From assembly GCA_031284845.1 (NCBI GenBank), contig JAITXH010000085.1, forward strand, positions 1 to 5,111: a stretch of DNA of 5,111 bases, read 5' to 3'. This document shows positions 1 through 5,111 of the stretch, in pieces. The notes beneath the pieces were generated by a model. It was given only the letters and a program-made list of their open reading frames with translations, was not told the DNA's origin and searched no databases. A program made the translations under genes and the position numbers. Every line of letters begins with the position of its first letter. The first letter of the stretch is position 1. The DNA is from Puniceicoccales bacterium. Lineage in GTDB: Bacteria > Verrucomicrobiota > Verrucomicrobiia > Opitutales > UBA953.

Positions 1-721
1 CCAGCACCATTGCGCGGTTTCTCCCTTCGCGGAAGGCCAGCTCCAACGAGTCCGCAAGGCGGCTGTGTTGGTCAGGGCGGCGGACGAGACGATCTACCAC
101 CACCTCGACGTCCACCTCGTCGCGGCCCGGCGGATAGAGGTCGCGGTCGTCGAGTTGTTTGATAGCGCCACCGATGCGCACGCGCTGGAATCCGCGCAGT
201 TGCAGGCGCGGCAATTCCTCGCGCAACACCGCCGGACGCGCCCGCATGAGCGGCGCGAGCAAGATGAGTCGGCTATCTTCGGGAAGCGCGTGGAGCCGCG
301 CGAGGCAGTCGTCGAGTGAACGGCGGACGATGCGCCCGCCGTCTTCGGGGCAAAATTGTTCGCCTGCGAGCGACCAGAGCAGGCGGGCGTAGTCGGCGAT
401 TTCGGTGACGGTGGCGACGGTGCTGCGCGGGCTGGCTCCGCCGGTGGTTCGCTGTTCGACCGCGATGACCGGCGAGAGGCCCTGAATGAAATCCACGTCG
501 GGGCGGTCCATTTGGTCGAGCCATTGTCGGGAGCGCGCCGAGAGGCTTTCCATGTATTGGCGGCAGCCCTCCGCGTAAATGGTGTCGAACACGAGGGATG
601 TTTTCCCGGAACCGGAGACGCCGGTGAACACGATGAACTTCCCGCGAGGCAGGTGCAGTTCGAGATTGCGCAGGTTGTGTTCGCGAGCGCCTTTGATGAT
701 GATGTCTCCGGGGATGGACAT
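1..721 (-). CDS. uvrA: UvrA, excinuclease ABC subunit A (N-terminal part, runs off left edge)
   Basis: This is the damage-recognition ATPase of nucleotide excision repair, which scans DNA as a dimer and loads UvrB in the cytoplasm. Only the first 240 residues are visible; family members are usually more than 900 residues. The protein opens with MSIPGDIIIKGAREHNLRNL, matching the usual UvrA start (IxxxGAxxHNLxN). The Walker A motif GVSGSGKT is at residues 34-41, followed by FDTIYAEG (45-52), ESLSARSRQ (58-66), GLSPVIAVEQ (81-90, including the Q-loop Gln) and SPRSTVATVTEI (97-108). The segment VEVVVDRLVRR...SRLADSLE (205-227) is also typical. The ATG at 721 is the first start codon after the oleB stop in the same frame. 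No Shine-Dalgarno sequence is visible. Oddities are ATVTEI where most UvrAs have GTVTEI, KT instead of KS in Walker A, and CPED where many members have CPxC. It could be a second UvrA paralogue. The UvrA family call is secure. Confidence 0.96.
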   Translation of the reverse strand, partial: MSIPGDIIIKGAREHNLRNLELHLPRGKFIVFTGVSGSGKTSLVFDTIYAEGCRQYMESLSARSRQWLDQMDRPDVDFIQGLSPVIAVEQRTTGGASPRSTVATVTEIADYARLLWSLAGEQFCPEDGGRIVRRSLDDCLARLHALPEDSRLILLAPLMRARPAVLREELPRLQLRGFQRVRIGGAIKQLDDRDLYPPGRDEVDVEVVVDRLVRRPDQHSRLADSLELAFREGRNRAMVL

Positions 722-730
722 GGACAGAGA

Positions 731-799
731 CTTTCGCCGGACGCCGCCTCGCGGGCAACGGCGAAAGCGAGGAACAAAAAACCACTCCCTCGCCTCGCC
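731..799 (-). promoter_or_regulatory. uvrA leader with competing inverted repeats
   Basis: The 87-bp gap between oleB and uvrA contains a perfect 9-bp inverted repeat: CTTTCGCCG at 731-739 and CGGCGAAAG at 759-767, with a 19-nt loop. On the uvrA transcript this stem would end 9 nt before the start codon, where a ribosome lands. The inner strand of that stem also belongs to a second possible stem. There, GCGAGG at 767-772 (plus strand) can pair with either of two overlapping CCTCGC copies at 788-793 and 793-798, extending with one bulge to pair 760-772 with about 788-799. The two stems share 760-767 and cannot form together. The six-T run of the transcript (776-781) lies in the loop of the upstream stem and not after it, so this is not a standard intrinsic terminator. 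The repeats are directly visible; a regulatory role is inferred. Confidence 0.35.
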
Positions 800-808
800 T
801 GCTTCGCT

Positions 809-1684
809 TTATTTCCCGGTGAAAAACGCTTTTATCTCTGGAAATACATTGGTACCAAGATCTTCCAGCACATAGTGTCCGGCTTCTGCGTAATGGCGCA
901 CGATGGCAGAAGGGAAACGCTTCAGCCATTCTTCAAGGAAAGTGTCGTTGAAACAAAAATCACGCCCGCCCCACACGATGAGCATTGGTTTTTCGCGCAA
1001 GCGGATCAAGTTGCTTTCCACGCCTTGCAAAGTGTCGCGGCTGGGATGCTCCGGCTCCATCGGGATATCCTGAATAAAACGGGCTATCGCCGCCCGGTTT
1101 TTCCATGAATCGTAGGGCGCGAGGAAGCCCGCCTTCACTTCCGGGCGCATATGGCGGTGTGCGGCCATGAATATGGACGGCCACACAAAAGCGTTTAACC
1201 CGCGGACAATAAACTCGCCCGGAAAACGGGAACGGCACAACGCGATGCGCCAGGGGATACGGGCCGAGCAAAATGCCGCCGAATTCGTTACCAGCAACTT
1301 CCCGACGCGTTCCGGGTGCCGCCCGGCGACACCCATGCCGATTGCGCCGCCCCAATCATGCACGCCGAGATGGAAGTGCTGCAACTTTAATTTGTTAATG
1401 AGCAATTCAATATGCTCAATGCGGTCAGCCAGACGAAAGAAAGTATCCGGCTTGTCTGAAAACCCCATGCCGAGGTGATCCGGTGCGATGCAGCGAAACC
1501 CTTCCGCCGTCAGTACTGGAATCAAATCTCGCCAGAGGAATGACCACGATGGGTTGCCGTGCAGTAGCAGGACTGGTTCGCCATGCCCGCCTGTATCTAC
1601 GTAGTGCATACGCCCGCCGGGTGTATCCAGCCAGTGTGGCGCGAAAGGATAGCAGGTTTTCAAATATTCAAGTGTCGCGTCCAT
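809..1684 (-). CDS. oleB: OleB, alpha/beta-hydrolase-fold beta-lactone decarboxylase of long-chain olefin synthesis
   Basis: This protein of 291 residues has a complete alpha/beta-hydrolase fold. LLLHGNPSW (39-47) supplies the oxyanion and halide-site-like Asn44. HDWGGAIG (109-116) carries the nucleophile Asp110 and Trp111. The acid is Asp242 in WGGRDFCFND (238-247), and the general base is His270 in AGHYVLED (268-275). The set Asp/Asp/His with Asn and Trp is shared by haloalkane dehalogenases and OleB. The stretch RIPWRIALC...RGLNAFVWP (142-169) and the FCFND context resemble OleB, as does the position just after oleA. OleB removes CO2 from a cis-beta-lactone to give a cis-olefin; in other bacteria it works with OleA, OleC and OleD in a complex. 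The ATG at 1684 fits the length of homologues, and only a loose G-rich stretch precedes it. A generic haloalkane dehalogenase is the alternative, made less likely by the adjacent oleA. Confidence 0.88.
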   Translation of the reverse strand: MDATLEYLKTCYPFAPHWLDTPGGRMHYVDTGGHGEPVLLLHGNPSWSFLWRDLIPVLTAEGFRCIAPDHLGMGFSDKPDTFFRLADRIEHIELLINKLKLQHFHLGVHDWGGAIGMGVAGRHPERVGKLLVTNSAAFCSARIPWRIALCRSRFPGEFIVRGLNAFVWPSIFMAAHRHMRPEVKAGFLAPYDSWKNRAAIARFIQDIPMEPEHPSRDTLQGVESNLIRLREKPMLIVWGGRDFCFNDTFLEEWLKRFPSAIVRHYAEAGHYVLEDLGTNVFPEIKAFFTGK

Positions 1685-1702
1685 GGTCGTTTACCCCGCC
1701 TA

Positions 1703-1733
1703 TTCCATGAGAATCTGATTGGCTTTGTCCAAT
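1703..1733 (-). promoter_or_regulatory. Putative oleB promoter element (near-copy of the one before oleA)
   Basis: Read on the minus strand, this stretch has a TGGACA box (1726-1731), five of six matches to the -35 consensus, and then a conserved GATTCTCATG core. The -10 position 16-17 nt further on (CATGGA/ATGGAA) is poor against TATAAT. From 1706 to 1733 it matches 2914-2941 before oleA at 24 of 28 positions. The matching blocks on the plus strand are CATGAGAATCTG and GGCTTTGTC. The core ends 21 nt before the oleB ATG, a sensible distance for a promoter with a short leader. The similarity and position are seen directly; promoter function is inferred, and an operator or protein-binding site is equally possible. 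Confidence 0.5.
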
Positions 1734-1791
1734 TCTCAATTTCCAGTTTTTGATTTTTAATTCTGCCTGAAAAGAGCAATTGGTGGAGCGA

Positions 1792-1816
1792 ATTGGATAA
1801 TTTGCATATATCCAAT
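1792..1816. repeat. Perfect inverted repeat in the oleA-oleB spacer
   Basis: ATTGGATA (1792-1799) and TATCCAAT (1809-1816) form a perfect 8-bp inverted repeat around a 9-nt centre. It lies 42 bp past the oleA stop codon in an AT-rich spacer. There is no T-run directly after it on the minus strand, so it is a poor intrinsic terminator; a TTTT lies only further downstream. Related ATTGG/CCAAT pentamers recur in the spacer, including an ATTGG-6 nt-CCAAT pair at 1718-1733 inside the putative oleB promoter element. It may be a weak terminator for oleA, an operator for a dimeric regulator, or chance in AT-rich DNA. Confidence 0.35.
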
Positions 1817-1857
1817 ATGTTCCAAAGGTCGCCCTGACCCAAGTGCCCGGTTTAGGC

Positions 1858-2889
1858 TCAATATTGCAGCCCCAGCATGAGGGAACTCAGGCCGCTGCCA
1901 ATGCCGAGTAGAGCCACTTTATCTCCGGCGGCGACTGCACCCGCTTGATGCGCGAGGGCGAGTGTGGCCGGCAAGGATACCGAACCGACATTTCCGAGAC
2001 GGTCGAATGTGCGCCAGTCTTTGTCCGGGTTGAGGCCGAGTTGTTGGAATAGAAGTTGTGAGTGCCGCTTTCCGACCTGATGCGTGAGCACACGGGCCGG
2101 CGTGGAGGCGCTCCATTGCAAGCTGGCGCAAAAGCGTGCCCAGTTTTGCTCCGCGAGCGCAATTCCCGCATCCAGCAGTTTTTCGGAGTCCGTTTGCATG
2201 ATGAGTGCGCCCTCGTCAGTATCGCCTTCGCAAAGCGTGTTGGCGGCGGAGTTTGTCATCGCTGTGCCGCCGAGCAGGCGCGGTGCGCCCGCCGGGGCGA
2301 GGGTATCGCGGCAGATTACGGCGGCGGCGGCTCCTGCGCCTATGGTGAGGTTCGCGAAATACGGTTTGATGGCATTGCGGTCATGGGTGCCGTTGTTGAG
2401 TGTGGCGATGGTGCGTTCCACGAGCGGGCGTCCGTTTTCGCCTGCGCATACCAGTGCGTTTTCGATTTGCCCGCTTTCTATGAGGCCTGCGGCGAGCACC
2501 AGCGCATTGAGGAAGCCCAGACAGGCATTGGAGACATCGAGGATTTGCGCCCCTGGCGCGATACCGAGCAGGCCATGGATATAGGCGGCGGTGGAGGGTT
2601 CGAGGCGGTCGCGGCACACGCCTGCGTGGATGAGCAGTTCAATTTTTGCTGCCGGGATGCCGGCTTGGGCGAGGGCTTTTGCTCCGGCGAGCGCCGATGC
2701 TTCCGAAGGGCGTATCGGGCGCGACCAGAAGCGGCGTTCACGGATGCCGGTAATCAATTCCAGGCGCCCCGTGGGGAGGCGCAGGCGCGTGTAAAGCGGC
2801 TCCAGTTTGGCTTCGAGCAATTCGGATGGCCAGATTTCGTCCGGGAGTTCTGCGGCAAGCGAGGCGATGGCGACGCGGGAAAAAAGCAT
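1858..2889 (-). CDS. oleA: OleA, acyl-CoA head-to-head condensing enzyme (thiolase superfamily)
   Basis: OleA carries out a non-decarboxylative Claisen condensation of two fatty acyl-CoAs to a 2-alkyl-3-keto acid, the first step of long-chain olefin synthesis. The 343-residue protein has the FabH/KAS III-like double thiolase fold. The acyl-accepting Cys123 is in DVSNACLGF (118-126), His270 in THQVGKRH (269-276) and Asn300 in GNVGSVSLP (299-307). The motif CRDRLEPST (92-100) carries Glu97, the counterpart of the catalytic glutamate of Xanthomonas OleA (Glu117) that separates OleA from FabH. The glycine-rich end LLGIGSGLSS (327-336) is typical. The N-terminus MLFSRVAIASLA matches the usual OleA start, which supports the ATG at 2889 even though no Shine-Dalgarno sequence precedes it. 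oleB follows after 173 bp. FabH is the main alternative, but the LEPST motif and the neighbouring oleB argue against it. Confidence 0.92.
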   Translation of the reverse strand: MLFSRVAIASLAAELPDEIWPSELLEAKLEPLYTRLRLPTGRLELITGIRERRFWSRPIRPSEASALAGAKALAQAGIPAAKIELLIHAGVCRDRLEPSTAAYIHGLLGIAPGAQILDVSNACLGFLNALVLAAGLIESGQIENALVCAGENGRPLVERTIATLNNGTHDRNAIKPYFANLTIGAGAAAAVICRDTLAPAGAPRLLGGTAMTNSAANTLCEGDTDEGALIMQTDSEKLLDAGIALAEQNWARFCASLQWSASTPARVLTHQVGKRHSQLLFQQLGLNPDKDWRTFDRLGNVGSVSLPATLALAHQAGAVAAGDKVALLGIGSGLSSLMLGLQY

Positions 2890-2910
2890 GTTTTGTGTTT
2901 AAGAGGATTG

Positions 2911-2941
2911 TTTCATGAGAATCTGCCCGGCTTTGTCAAAT
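2911..2941 (-). promoter_or_regulatory. Putative oleA promoter element (near-copy of the one before oleB)
   Basis: On the minus strand this stretch holds a perfect TTGACA -35-like box (2934-2939), followed by the GATTCTCATG core that also precedes oleB. The hexamer 16-17 nt further on (CATGAA/ATGAAA) is a weak match to a -10 box. The core ends 24 nt before the oleA ATG. It lies in the 107-bp gap after the glycosyltransferase stop codon, which suggests that oleA is transcribed on its own and not only by read-through. The rest of this gap shows only a 5-bp stem at 2959-2975. The repeat and the TTGACA are seen directly; promoter activity is inferred. Confidence 0.55.
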
Positions 2942-2996
2942 GGTGCCAAAAGTGACTTTCCCGTGCTGGCCGGGATGGATAACGCAGTGGTTCTTC

Positions 2997-4154
2997 TCAT
3001 TCCTCGTCTTTTATTCCCAAGAGAGCCTGGGCGCTTTTTTCCCAGGAAAATGACAGTGCATGGCGACGCCCGTTCTCTCCGAGCCGTTGCCGTAATGCGG
3101 GGGATTCCACCAGTCGCGCCAGCGCGTTAGCCAGGGCTTTCCTGTCGCAGGGCGGCACTAGCAAGCCGGTCTCGTCGGCAACCACGGCGTCCCGCACGCC
3201 TCCGGTGTCGTGCGCCAGAACTGGTAACCCGTGCGCACCTGCTTCGAGATAAACGAGGCCAAACCCCTCAATGCTGCCCGGAAGCGGCATACTGGTCAGT
3301 GCAAAGATGTCGCTGTTTGCATAGATGTGTGGCAATTCGGCATCGGAGACTTCGCCGGAGAATGCCACGGGGACACCCGCTGCCGCAGCGAGCTTTTCGA
3401 GAAGCTCCAGATAGCCGGAGTCCACGATGCGCCCGGCGAGTTGGATACACAGGCGGGCGCGGATCGCTTCCGGGAGCAAGGCGGTTGCTTCCAGCAAGGC
3501 GTGCTGCCCTTTGCGCGGATGGATGCGTGCGACGATGCAGAGCCTGACACGGCTCGCTTCATCCTGCGTTGTATCTCCCCGCGGCTGCGTGGTGAAGTCC
3601 GAGCGCAATGCGCCCGGCGCGAGGCGGACTTTGGAGGGATCGAATCCGGTGCGCTCTGCGAGCATTTGTGCGTTGAAGCGTGAGAGCACGGACACGGCGT
3701 CCGCCTTTCCCAGCAATCGTTTGAATAAGCACCGCCGATGGGGAGCGCGGGTGAAGTTCAATATTTCCGACCCGTGCAGCGTGAGCGTGAGCCGCCCCGG
3801 TTTAGGGAGGCGGAAGAGGAAGTCGTAAAACGCTGTCAGCACTGCGCCCGGCTCGGCCAGCCAGACATCCGCTTCCCGTATATCCCGTGCACGTTTGCGC
3901 CAGAGGCGTGCGGTGCTCCAGCGGCAATTCCAGCCCTGCGTGCCCCGGTTTCCGGCGATGGGCGTCACAGCAAATGCCCACTGCTTTCCCGCATTTGCGA
4001 GTGCTGCGGCGGGTGGGCACCATACTTCGACTTTCCGCCCGGCGGCGGCGAGTGCGAGTGCCATTTCCCGCACATAGACGGCAATGCCGCCCGGATAGGG
4101 AAAAAACTCGTGAGTGATAATAATGACGCGGGGCAAGTCTCGGTGTGCCTTCAC
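2997..4154 (-). CDS. GT4-family (GT-B fold) glycosyltransferase
   Basis: The protein of 385 residues has the two Rossmann-like domains of retaining GT4 glycosyltransferases, which transfer a sugar from a nucleotide-sugar donor to a lipid, glycan or small molecule. The N-terminal acceptor domain begins VIIITHEFFPYPGGIAVYVR (10-29), with the glycine-rich loop PGGI, and includes LTLHGSEI (124-131). The C-terminal donor domain has CIVARIHPRKG (206-216), with the basic Arg/Lys expected to contact the donor phosphates, and the EX7E motif as Glu296 and Glu304 in EGFGLVYLE. HDTGGVRD (315-322) and GLLVPP (330-335) complete the nucleotide-sugar site. No signal peptide or membrane helix is evident, so it is probably cytoplasmic or peripheral. 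It starts with GTG, and this start overlaps the upstream TPR stop codon by 4 bases. The sugar and acceptor cannot be read from the sequence. The family call is firm and the substrate is unknown. Confidence 0.9.
   Translation of the reverse strand: MKAHRDLPRVIIITHEFFPYPGGIAVYVREMALALAAAGRKVEVWCPPAAALANAGKQWAFAVTPIAGNRGTQGWNCRWSTARLWRKRARDIREADVWLAEPGAVLTAFYDFLFRLPKPGRLTLTLHGSEILNFTRAPHRRCLFKRLLGKADAVSVLSRFNAQMLAERTGFDPSKVRLAPGALRSDFTTQPRGDTTQDEASRVRLCIVARIHPRKGQHALLEATALLPEAIRARLCIQLAGRIVDSGYLELLEKLAAAAGVPVAFSGEVSDAELPHIYANSDIFALTSMPLPGSIEGFGLVYLEAGAHGLPVLAHDTGGVRDAVVADETGLLVPPCDRKALANALARLVESPALRQRLGENGRRHALSFSWEKSAQALLGIKDEE
4151..4154 (-). promoter_or_regulatory. GTGA start-stop overlap (translational coupling)
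   Basis: The GTG start of the glycosyltransferase (4152-4154) and the TGA stop of the TPR gene (4151-4153) overlap in the sequence GTGA. The bases just upstream on the minus strand are pyrimidine-rich (AGCTTCCTCTCTCCCT), so there is no Shine-Dalgarno sequence. Translation of the glycosyltransferase therefore probably depends on ribosomes finishing the TPR gene. This supports GTG as the true start and places the two genes in one operon. Confidence 0.7.
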
Positions 4155-5111
4155 AGGGAGAGAGGAAGCTGCGTGGACTGCTCTTCCGGGAGCAGTCCCG
4201 AAAAGGTTTTGTCGGGCGGCGTGAGCAGGGGCGAAAGCTGCTTTTTGAATTTTTCCACATCGGGATGGGTCACCCCGGCGGCGTGCAGGGCGTCGAGGTC
4301 TGCGAACACGGATTCGACAAAGGATTTATTGCCTTCCAGCAGAACGCGGGCGTTTTTGCGGCAGAGCGCTTCGGCCTTCTCATACTGCCCGGAGAGCAAA
4401 AGGCCTTCCGTCAGATTGGTCGCCGCCCAGATTTCTTCCGGTGCCAGTTCAAGGGCTTCTGTGGCGGCGTCTATGGCTTCCTGAGGCTTTTTTGCGAAAA
4501 GAAGTTCGTAGGAGTATCCACCTAGAAACTGGCTCAACACGAGATACAGAGGCTTTGGATTTTCCACTCCTTTCACGGATTCGCGCACGGCTTGCACGGC
4601 TTCCCCGCGCAAACGCACCCGCTCGTCCCCGGTGCTTGCCAGTGCCTGAGCGCGCAAGACAAATGCCAGATTGTATTGTGTGGCAGAATGTTCCTGGGGC
4701 GCATCTTTCGGCGTGTGTACTTTCAGCGCTTCCCTGTAGGCCGCCGCTGCCTCGCCGAGGCGGCGCGCCCGGTCCTCTTTTTTGCCGGATTCGGCCTGAT
4801 AGCTCAATACGATGGCTATGTTGTATTGCGTTTGTGCCCATTCTGCGGGGGCTGTTTGCCGCGAATAGTTCAGCGTTTTTTCGTAGGCTTGCACGGATTC
4901 GCCCAGAATGCGTTCGCGCTCTTCTGGTGCACTTGCCAGCGCCAGATCCCGCAGTGCCACGGCCAGATTATACTGCCCGTTCATCCATTTCTCAGGCGCA
5001 CTCTTCAGCGTATTTATTTCCAGTGCGTTGTTGTAGCTCTGCACGGCTCCGGAGAACAGGCGCACCCGTTCTTGCGCGTCGCTTGCGAGAGAGGCCTGAT
5101 CGTGTAGCGCG
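4151..5111 (-). CDS. Tetratricopeptide-repeat protein (C-terminal part, start outside window)
   Basis: The reading frame is open to the right edge of the window, so 319 C-terminal residues are visible and the true start lies further upstream. An internal GTG at 5063-5065 lies inside a repeat and is unlikely to be the start. Visible residues 1-186 are long helical repeats of about 50 residues with the pattern AP-x-x-[WH]-x-x-x-QYN-[LI]-A-x-x-L, then an ER-rich turn, then AxxxYxxAL; copies begin at residues 38, 87 and 137, after one partial copy. Residues about 196-260 form two ordinary TPR units (EAIDAATEALELAPEE, then GLLLSGQYEKAEAL). The tail (about 265-296) reads VFADLDALHAAGVTHPDVEKFKK. 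TPRs are protein-binding scaffolds. This C-terminal layout resembles TPR proteins often attached to other N-terminal modules, but that part is not visible. The gene is coupled to the glycosyltransferase. The specific function is unknown. Confidence 0.88.
   Translation of the reverse strand, partial: ALHDQASLASDAQERVRLFSGAVQSYNNALEINTLKSAPEKWMNGQYNLAVALRDLALASAPEERERILGESVQAYEKTLNYSRQTAPAEWAQTQYNIAIVLSYQAESGKKEDRARRLGEAAAAYREALKVHTPKDAPQEHSATQYNLAFVLRAQALASTGDERVRLRGEAVQAVRESVKGVENPKPLYLVLSQFLGGYSYELLFAKKPQEAIDAATEALELAPEEIWAATNLTEGLLLSGQYEKAEALCRKNARVLLEGNKSFVESVFADLDALHAAGVTHPDVEKFKKQLSPLLTPPDKTFSGLLPEEQSTQLPLSL
4553..5111 (-). repeat. Tandem coding repeats of about 150 bp in the TPR gene
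   Basis: Three complete units lie at 4853-4999 (49 codons), 4703-4852 (50 codons) and 4553-4702 (50 codons). A partial unit at 5000-5111 continues past the edge. All encode the AP...QYN...A..L pattern. The units have diverged at the nucleotide level, so this is an old protein-level duplication and not a recent slippage array. The third copy has His in place of the conserved Trp. Confidence 0.7.

Noticed and set aside
731..767. SOS (LexA) box before uvrA
   Set aside because: The dyad here is CTTTCGCCG/CGGCGAAAG with a long loop. It does not resemble CTGT-N8-ACAG or other known LexA boxes.
356..1108. Plus-strand open reading frame of 250 codons spanning uvrA, the gap and oleB
   Set aside because: It runs antisense across two well-supported genes and their spacer, with no homology-like motif.
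1660..1842. Small minus-strand open reading frame (60 codons) in the oleA-oleB spacer
   Set aside because: Its Lys/Ile/Asn-rich middle (RIKNQKLEIENW) is the translation of simple AT-rich spacer DNA, and it overlaps the start of oleB in another frame. It looks like a non-coding artefact.
2933..2948. Sigma-54-type promoter (TGGCAC on the minus strand) before oleA
   Set aside because: The GG half is present, but the GC of the -12 element is absent at the required spacing. The overlapping TTGACA fits the repeated element better.
2062..2955. Long open reading frame (297 codons) on the plus strand
   Set aside because: It lies almost entirely antisense to oleA, whose catalytic motifs are intact. 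Its product has no recognisable motif and an odd Gly/Ala/Arg/Cys-rich composition, as expected for a shadow frame in GC-rich DNA.
2959..2975. Small hairpin (TCCCG/CGGGA) after the glycosyltransferase gene as a terminator
   Set aside because: The stem is only 5 bp and is followed by AAAGTCAC rather than a T-run, so it does not qualify as an intrinsic terminator.
5063..5065. GTG as the start codon of the TPR gene
   Set aside because: The frame stays open to the window edge, and the 15 codons upstream encode the preceding part of the same repeat pattern, so this GTG is an internal valine codon.

Overview
All five genes in this window lie on the minus strand, so the window is read from right to left. 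In transcription order they are: the 3' part of a tetratricopeptide-repeat (TPR) protein gene; a GT4-type glycosyltransferase; oleA; oleB; and the 5' part of uvrA, which runs off the left edge. The DNA is GC-rich. The exception is a clearly AT-rich spacer between oleA and oleB (about 1685-1840). No rRNA, tRNA, CRISPR array or insertion sequence was seen.

The central pair is the most informative part. oleA is a thiolase-superfamily enzyme with Cys-His-Asn active-site residues and the OleA-type LEPST glutamate. oleB is an alpha/beta hydrolase with an Asp-Asp-His triad and an Asn/Trp halide-site-like pair. In the known OleABCD pathway, OleA joins two fatty acyl-CoAs head to head into a beta-keto acid, OleD reduces it, OleC closes a beta-lactone, and OleB decarboxylates the lactone to a long-chain cis-olefin. 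oleC and oleD are not in the window. oleB is followed directly by uvrA, so the remaining pathway genes must lie elsewhere if the pathway is complete.

The TPR gene and the glycosyltransferase gene overlap by 4 bases (GTGA) and look like one translationally coupled unit. A 107-bp gap separates them from oleA, and a 173-bp gap separates oleA from oleB. Both gaps carry a near-identical element of about 31 bp on the minus strand, with a TTGACA-like box, 21-24 nt before each start codon. This suggests that oleA and oleB are separately transcribed from matching promoters or share a control element. The uvrA leader (722-808) holds inverted repeats that could form mutually exclusive hairpins.

The organism is probably a bacterium of the Verrucomicrobiota or Planctomycetota type. 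This rests on the oleA/oleB pair, the lack of clear Shine-Dalgarno sequences and the overall protein character. It is an impression and not a demonstrated placement. Apart from the duplicated element, the uvrA leader and the split ole arrangement, this looks like ordinary chromosomal sequence, and I do not see convincing evidence of an undescribed multi-gene system.
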